NCBI GenBank assembly: GCA_002336405.1 | Contig: DDEJ01000146.1 | Location: 928-12,696, forward strand | Reading direction: 5' to 3' | Length of the DNA stretch: 11,769 nucleotides | DNA from: Rhodobacteraceae bacterium UBA1957 | GTDB taxonomy: Bacteria; Pseudomonadota; Alphaproteobacteria; Rhodobacterales; Rhodobacteraceae | Part shown: piece by piece, positions 7,874 to 11,769 of the stretch | Position numbering within the stretch: the stretch's first letter is position 1 | Layout: every line of letters begins with the position of its first letter | Notes under the pieces: generated by a model | What the model saw: the letters and a program-made list of their open reading frames with translations, nothing else | What the model was told of the DNA's origin: nothing | Database searches by the model: none | Program-made: the position numbers and the translations under genes

Positions 7874-7905
7874 ACACCACACCCATTTCTAAAGCATCCT
7901 ATTAT

Positions 7906-7910
7906 GAGGA
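7906..7910 (+). promoter_or_regulatory. Ribosome binding site deciding the glycosyltransferase start
   Basis: GAGGA lies eight bases before ATG 7919. The alternative ATG at 7904 overlaps this site and has no purine-rich stretch before it, so 7919 is the better start. Confidence 0.7.
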
Positions 7911-7918
7911 TTTTAGAA

Positions 7919-9877
7919 ATGGCAGTTTCACAAAAACGAATACCAGCTCAGGCTGTACCTACAAAGGTAGGCTCAGAAAGCAGACATCTCAATGCACCGT
8001 TAGGGTCAATCTTACTGAGCTTTAATTACATAACCGCCGATGATCTGAAGTTTGCTCAGACGCTGCAAAAATCTTCACTCGCTCCGTTGGACCGCATTCT
8101 AATCGCTGAAAATATAATCAGCTCTGACCAATTGTTGGCCGCTCAGTCAATGAAATACGGCGTGCAGCGTATTCAAAGCAAAGACAGTCGCCCGGATCCA
8201 GCCCTAGCAAATTTGTTGACGGCAAGTTTTTGTCGCAATCACGGTATTATTCCATGGAAAAAGCAGGGGCAATCCGTTCTGATAGCCACCTGTGATCCCG
8301 ATCACTTTTGTGCAAACATGTCAGCATACCCCGAGCTTGCCCGCTGCACGAAGATGGCGCTTTGTTCGAAAGAGACGATTTATTCCGAACTTATCAAAAG
8401 ACACAGCACAGAGTACCGCCAAAAGGCAGAAACACTTGTACCCGAGCTGGAAAGCTATCGCCACCAAAGTCCAGTCAATTGGGGCGGCATGAAAAGTATG
8501 GCAGTCGCCTCAGCCTGTGGGCTTAGCCTCGCTTTTACGCCCAATCTTGTCTTTCTGAGCATCGTCCTCTGGGCCTGTGCCGCATTGAGCAGCACTCACC
8601 TTCTCAAGATCAGCGCCGCCCTCTCAAGACGAACGCCCTCGCCGCTCGACACGCCACCAAAGCCGGTTGCCAAGGCTGAGCACACGCCGTCGACTGCGCC
8701 AATCTTCAAAGGCAGTATGACGCGGGTATCAATCATTGTTGCGCTGTATCGCGAGACCGAAATGGTCGAACAACTGTTGCGACAGATTGCACGCCTGCGC
8801 TATCCCAAGGCCCTAATAGAAGTTTTGCTGATGATCGAAGAGGGCGATACGGCCACCCTGAACGAGTTGGACCGCCTTAAATTGACCAATATAATAACAG
8901 TTCACATCTTGCCAGCTGGTCCGATCATGACAAAGCCCCGCGCGCTTAATTATGGGTTGGGGTTTTGTACTGGCGAAATTATCGCAGTCTATGATGCTGA
9001 AGACAAACCCGACACAGATCAAATCGACTTGGCCGTCGCGCGATTTGCCTCAGCACCAAAAAAGGTCGCCTGCCTTCAGGGTACATTGGACATTTACAAT
9101 AGTAAAACTAACTGGCTCACAAAATGTTTCACCATCGAATACGCCGTTTGGTTCAGACTAATTCTGCCCGGTTTGATACGATTGGGGTTTGCTATTCCCC
9201 TTGGTGGTACAACGGTGTTTTTGCGGCGCTCGGCGTTAATAGATGTAGGCGGGTGGGATGCCCACAACGTCACTGAGGATGCTGATCTGGGGATACGGCT
9301 TGCCCGCCATGGGTACCAAACAGAAATGTTATCCAGCACCACCTATGAGGAGGCCAACAATCAGATTTGGCCGTGGGTCCGACAGAGATCACGCTGGTTG
9401 AAGGGATATATGATGACCTACAGGGTACATATGCGGTCTCCAAAATTGTTACTTCAACAACTTGGATTGCGCAGATTTGTTGGTTTCCAGATTATATTTT
9501 TAGCCAGCCTTAGCCAATTCATACTTGCACCAGTTCTTTGGTCTTTTTGGATTATTCCCTTCGGCCTGCCACATCCCATTCTGCCCTTGCTGGGACCAAA
9601 TGCCGCGCAAGCCGTGATCAGCTTTTTTTTAACCATAATTGGGGCAGATATTATCATCAGTCTGTTTGCGTTGAGCAAAACGCGCCACCGGGGCCTTGGG
9701 CGCTATACACCAACCCTATGGCTGTATTTTCACTTGGGAACTCTGGCTGCTTTCAAGGCCGCTTACGAAATGATTTTCGACCCGTATTTCTGGGATAAAA
9801 CCGCCCATGGCCATTCACTAGAAACGCGTAAAACTACGGCGATGCGCCCGCTAGTGAGTCAATCTTCAATCGAGTGA
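7919..9877 (+). CDS. Membrane GT2 glycosyltransferase with N-terminal GspE-N/MshEN-like domain
   Basis: This is a 652-residue inner-membrane enzyme that probably polymerises or transfers an activated sugar to a surface polysaccharide; product and donor are unknown. Residues 27-79 form two 24-residue repeats spaced five apart (PLGSILLSF..., PLDRILIAEN...), followed by an alpha/beta part to about 160. This is the layout of the MshEN/GspE N-terminal domain that binds cyclic-di-GMP in MshE. The expected Arg-Leu-Gly openings are changed to PLG and PLD. Two hydrophobic helices (~193-231) and a Pro-rich linker lead to the GT2 domain (~268-500): SIIVALYRE, KPRALNYGL, DAED (359-362), TED (452-454) and QRSRW (489-493), all typical of processive cellulose-synthase-like enzymes. 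More helices follow at about 520-548, 563-585 and 598-617. Sampled lines are 42-47% G+C, below carA. No exporter or partner gene is nearby. The coding end overlaps the GntR gene by 44 bases. Confidence 0.9.
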   Translation: MAVSQKRIPAQAVPTKVGSESRHLNAPLGSILLSFNYITADDLKFAQTLQKSSLAPLDRILIAENIISSDQLLAAQSMKYGVQRIQSKDSRPDPALANLLTASFCRNHGIIPWKKQGQSVLIATCDPDHFCANMSAYPELARCTKMALCSKETIYSELIKRHSTEYRQKAETLVPELESYRHQSPVNWGGMKSMAVASACGLSLAFTPNLVFLSIVLWACAALSSTHLLKISAALSRRTPSPLDTPPKPVAKAEHTPSTAPIFKGSMTRVSIIVALYRETEMVEQLLRQIARLRYPKALIEVLLMIEEGDTATLNELDRLKLTNIITVHILPAGPIMTKPRALNYGLGFCTGEIIAVYDAEDKPDTDQIDLAVARFASAPKKVACLQGTLDIYNSKTNWLTKCFTIEYAVWFRLILPGLIRLGFAIPLGGTTVFLRRSALIDVGGWDAHNVTEDADLGIRLARHGYQTEMLSSTTYEEANNQIWPWVRQRSRWLKGYMMTYRVHMRSPKLLLQQLGLRRFVGFQIIFLASLSQFILAPVLWSFWIIPFGLPHPILPLLGPNAAQAVISFFLTIIGADIIISLFALSKTRHRGLGRYTPTLWLYFHLGTLAAFKAAYEMIFDPYFWDKTAHGHSLETRKTTAMRPLVSQSSIE

Positions 9878-10487
9878 CAAACGCAGCGGAAATATGATTT
9901 TTCAACGCCCCAAATGCCCGATCTTCATCACGCATCTCAATCGCTTCGACAATCGCCTGATGCTCGTCAAGTGCCGTTTCACTTCGCCCCTTTACCGCCA
10001 ATGACGTGGTGGCCATCAACGCCATAGTGCGATGTACCAAATCCAGTTGTTGCACCAAATATCGGTTGTGCGACGCCAGATGTATCTGTTTGTGAAACCG
10101 TCGGTTGGCCAATGACAAAGCCGACGGATCACCAATCAGCCCGCGATCTTCAATCACCATATCGCGCAGGACCCGCACCTCTTCACTGGTGGCATGCCGG
10201 GCCGCCAATCGCGCCGCCAGCGCCTCTAACTCAGCGCGAACCGCATAGAGCTCTGTCATCTGATTGTGGTTCAATGTCGCGACGATCAGGCTGCGGCCAT
10301 CACGCGCCAAAAGCGACTGCGTCTGTAACCGTTGCAATGCCTCCCGAATCGGTGTGCGAGAGACGCCAAACCGCTCTGCGAGATCACTTTCAACCAATCT
10401 ATCCCCGGGCTTGAAAATCCCGCCGTCTATTGCATCCAAAACCAATTTATAAGCATCTTTTTGCGGCATTTTGTTAAGTGTCGTCAT
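9834..10487 (-). CDS. GntR-family transcriptional regulator, FadR/FCD subfamily
   Basis: This is a DNA-binding regulator of 217 residues, presumably dimeric and controlled by a small carboxylic-acid-like ligand, as FCD-type members usually are. The winged helix spans about 8-72. It includes the signature GDRLVESDLAERFGVSRTPIREAL (28-51), with the recognition helix around SRTPIREAL. The all-helical FCD domain covers about 78-205. Likely metal or ligand residues are N128-x3-H132 in NRRFH, H176 in DEHQAI and H198 in KNHI; the first ligand is Asn, where Asp also occurs in the family. ATG 10487 is supported by GGAG at 10500-10497, nine bases upstream. It is divergent from the HAD gene, sharing a 107-base gap, and tail to tail with the glycosyltransferase. 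The target and effector are unknown; self-regulation through the gap is plausible. Confidence 0.93.
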   Translation of the reverse strand: MTTLNKMPQKDAYKLVLDAIDGGIFKPGDRLVESDLAERFGVSRTPIREALQRLQTQSLLARDGRSLIVATLNHNQMTELYAVRAELEALAARLAARHATSEEVRVLRDMVIEDRGLIGDPSALSLANRRFHKQIHLASHNRYLVQQLDLVHRTMALMATTSLAVKGRSETALDEHQAIVEAIEMRDEDRAFGALKNHISAAFVTRLKIDSLAGASP

Positions 10488-10511
10488 CTGCGCTATCTCC
10501 GGCGATTACTC

Positions 10512-10531
10512 AGACCATTCTAGACTTGTCT
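10512..10531. promoter_or_regulatory. Possible operator in the GntR/HAD divergent gap
   Basis: The 107-base gap at 10488-10594 contains AGAC-TT-GTCT (10522-10531), a small inverted repeat. A further AGAC lies at 10512-10515, ten bases (one helical turn) upstream. TTGTCT at 10526-10531 would also serve as a partial -35 box. CCCACC occurs at 10535-10540 and again at 10553-10558. GntR regulators bind short palindromes and often control their own divergent promoter, so this is the best operator candidate. The arms are only four bases and chance is quite possible. Confidence 0.25.
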
Positions 10532-10594
10532 TAACCCACCCGGCAAGCCTTACCCACCATTGTGCAGCAGACGGGAACACGCTAAGTTTTAAGA

Positions 10595-11239
10595 ATGCTA
10601 AAAAACAGTTTTTGCCATGTCACGCAGTGGGTCTTTGATCTAGACAACACACTCTACCCGCCCGAGGCGCGGTTGTTTGACCAGATCGAAGTCAAAATGT
10701 CAGCCTATGTCATGGCCTCGCTAGGGGTTGATCAAACCACTGCAGACCAGTTGCGTCGGGACTATTGGCGCGATTACGGCACAACCTTGGCCGGCTTGAT
10801 GCGCGAACATAATGTCGACCCCGGGCCTTATCTGTTTGACGTGCATGATATCGACCTGTCGCATCTGAACAAAGATCCAGCTCTGGCTTCGGCCATTGAC
10901 ACCCTGCCCGGGCGCAAAATAGTTTATACCAATGGCACCGCGCCCTATGCCCGTCAGGTGCTGGCGGCGCGGGGCCTTGATCAGGTGTTTGAGGCTGTCT
11001 ATGGCGTCGAGGAGGCCAACTTTCTGCCTAAACCCGAGCTGGAAGCTTTTGAGACAATATTTGCGCTTGATGGCATTCAACCCCGGCAAGCGGCCATGTT
11101 CGAAGATGAAGCTCGCAATCTACAGGTCCCTCACAGTTTGGGGATGCAAACCATTCATGTCGCACCGGCACCAGTCACCGCCCCCTATCTGCAGCATCAC
11201 ACCAATAATTTACGGCAGTTTCTTGAACTTTTGGTCTGA
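10595..11239 (+). CDS. Pyrimidine 5'-nucleotidase, HAD superfamily
   Basis: This is a cytoplasmic HAD phosphatase of 214 residues, close to yeast Sdt1/Phm8-type and bacterial pyrimidine 5'-nucleotidases that dephosphorylate UMP/CMP-like substrates. All four HAD motifs are seen: D15-L-D17-N-T in VFDLDNTLYPP, T112-N113 in YTNGTAPYA, K146 in LPKPELEAF and FEDEARNL (169-176, acidic D171). E172 stands where homologues often have Ser. The helical type C1 cap lies between motifs I and II (about 25-100). Assignment to the pyrimidine nucleotidase group rests on the DNTLYP motif and the cap pattern; exact substrates are inferred. ATG 10595 has no good ribosome site within the usual distance. A TTGTGC/TAAGTT pair (10560-10565, 10583-10588) would start a transcript at about the ATG, so translation could be leaderless. 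Confidence 0.88.
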   Translation: MLKNSFCHVTQWVFDLDNTLYPPEARLFDQIEVKMSAYVMASLGVDQTTADQLRRDYWRDYGTTLAGLMREHNVDPGPYLFDVHDIDLSHLNKDPALASAIDTLPGRKIVYTNGTAPYARQVLAARGLDQVFEAVYGVEEANFLPKPELEAFETIFALDGIQPRQAAMFEDEARNLQVPHSLGMQTIHVAPAPVTAPYLQHHTNNLRQFLELLV

Positions 11240-11301
11240 GACAGGATGACGCTTCGACCGGACCACCTGACCGCGCTAACTTTTGCTGTAAGGGAGCAGG
11301 C

Positions 11302-11769
11302 ATGATGCAGGACCATTTTGACATTATTATTTCAGGCGCAGGCTTGGCCGGACTGGTCACCGCTGTCGCCTTTGGCACTGCAGGGTTTGATGTGCTTTGC
11401 GTTGACCCTGCCCCGCCTGTCACAGAGCGGGACAAACCCGGCGCAGATCTGCGCAGCACTGCGTTTTTACAGCCCGCCCGCGATTTCATGTTATCTCTAG
11501 GGCTGTGGGATCATCTTTCGGCACATGCCACCCCGCTTGAGGTGATGCAGATCATGGATGCTGGCGGTAGTGATAAGGCAACACGGGTCACCAAACGGTT
11601 CGAGGCGCGCGATATCTCCGAACTGCCATTTGGCTGGAACCTACCCAACTGGCTGCTGCGGCGCGAAATACTTGGTGCCTTGCACCAGCTGCCAAATGTG
11701 ACACTGCGCAGCGGGATTGCCAGCGCCGGGCTGTTTACCCGTCTCAAAGAGGCACATGTCACCTTCAGC
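11302..11769 (+). CDS. UbiH/UbiF-type FAD-dependent monooxygenase, 5' part only
   Basis: The reading frame starts in the window and is open to the right edge, giving the first 156 residues of a protein normally near 400. It begins with a Rossmann FAD-binding strand-turn-helix: DIIISGAGLAGLVTAVAF, with GxGxxG as G12-A-G-L-A-G17. The next strand ends in an acidic residue (VLCVDPAP, D36). DLRSTAFLQPARDFMLSLGLW (about 49-69) is the segment after the FAD ribose site typical of UbiH/UbiF/Coq6 hydroxylases. The family hydroxylates the ubiquinone ring at the inner membrane; which ring position is modified cannot be told here. AGGGAG at 11291-11296 serves either ATG 11302 or ATG 11305 (spacing five or eight). 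The gene follows the HAD gene after 62 bases and may share its transcript. No truncation other than the window edge is seen. Confidence 0.87.
   Translation, partial: MMQDHFDIIISGAGLAGLVTAVAFGTAGFDVLCVDPAPPVTERDKPGADLRSTAFLQPARDFMLSLGLWDHLSAHATPLEVMQIMDAGGSDKATRVTKRFEARDISELPFGWNLPNWLLRREILGALHQLPNVTLRSGIASAGLFTRLKEAHVTFS

Noticed and set aside
7828..7918. Intrinsic terminator after carA
   Set aside because: No G+C-rich hairpin followed by a T run could be found; the gap is explained better by regulatory sites.
10531..10535. TTAAC in the GntR/HAD gap as a CtrA half-site
   Set aside because: The bases 11 upstream are CTAG rather than TTAA, so the paired motif is missing.

Overview
The window looks like chromosomal housekeeping DNA from an alphaproteobacterium, most likely of the Rhodobacterales (Roseobacter group). 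This is an inference. It rests on the order SPOR protein, D,D-carboxypeptidase, tmk, holB, TatD-type hydrolase and PhnP-like metallo-beta-lactamase, on the style of the HolB, YqeY, HAD nucleotidase and UbiH-like proteins, and on a full CtrA-type box (TTAA-N7-TTAAC) before one gene. No tRNA, rRNA, insertion sequence, CRISPR array or phage gene was seen.

Positions 1-6044 form one dense forward gene run. It holds the 3' end of a SPOR-domain envelope protein, a secreted PBP5-like carboxypeptidase, thymidylate kinase (tmk), DNA polymerase III delta' (holB), a TatD/YcfH-type metal-dependent hydrolase, a PhnP-like MBL-fold hydrolase and an AEC-family transporter. Several junctions are 4-base start/stop overlaps (GTGA or ATGA), so the run is probably co-transcribed and translationally coupled. 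It mixes cell-wall maturation with dTTP supply and clamp loading.

Positions 6036-6512 carry yqeY on the reverse strand, meeting the AEC gene tail to tail. Its upstream region is shared with forward carA (6682-7827), the small subunit of carbamoyl-phosphate synthetase. carB is not in the window.

Positions 7828-9877 are the most distinctive part. A 652-residue membrane glycosyltransferase starts with a GspE-N/MshEN-like module and continues into a processive GT2 (cellulose-synthase-like) catalytic domain with C-terminal membrane helices. It is visibly more A+T-rich than carA and is preceded by a perfect CtrA box plus a near-match. This suggests surface polysaccharide synthesis tied to the CtrA cell-cycle/motility circuit and perhaps ancestrally to cyclic-di-GMP, although key MshEN positions are changed.

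Positions 9834-10487 (reverse) encode a GntR/FCD regulator whose 3' end overlaps the glycosyltransferase by 44 bases. Divergent from it are a HAD pyrimidine 5'-nucleotidase (10595-11239) and the 5' end of a UbiH/UbiF-type FAD monooxygenase that runs off the right edge.

Most of the window is conventional. The best candidates for new biology are the CtrA-boxed MshEN-GT2 gene and its tail-to-tail overlap with the regulator; no wholly new system is evident.
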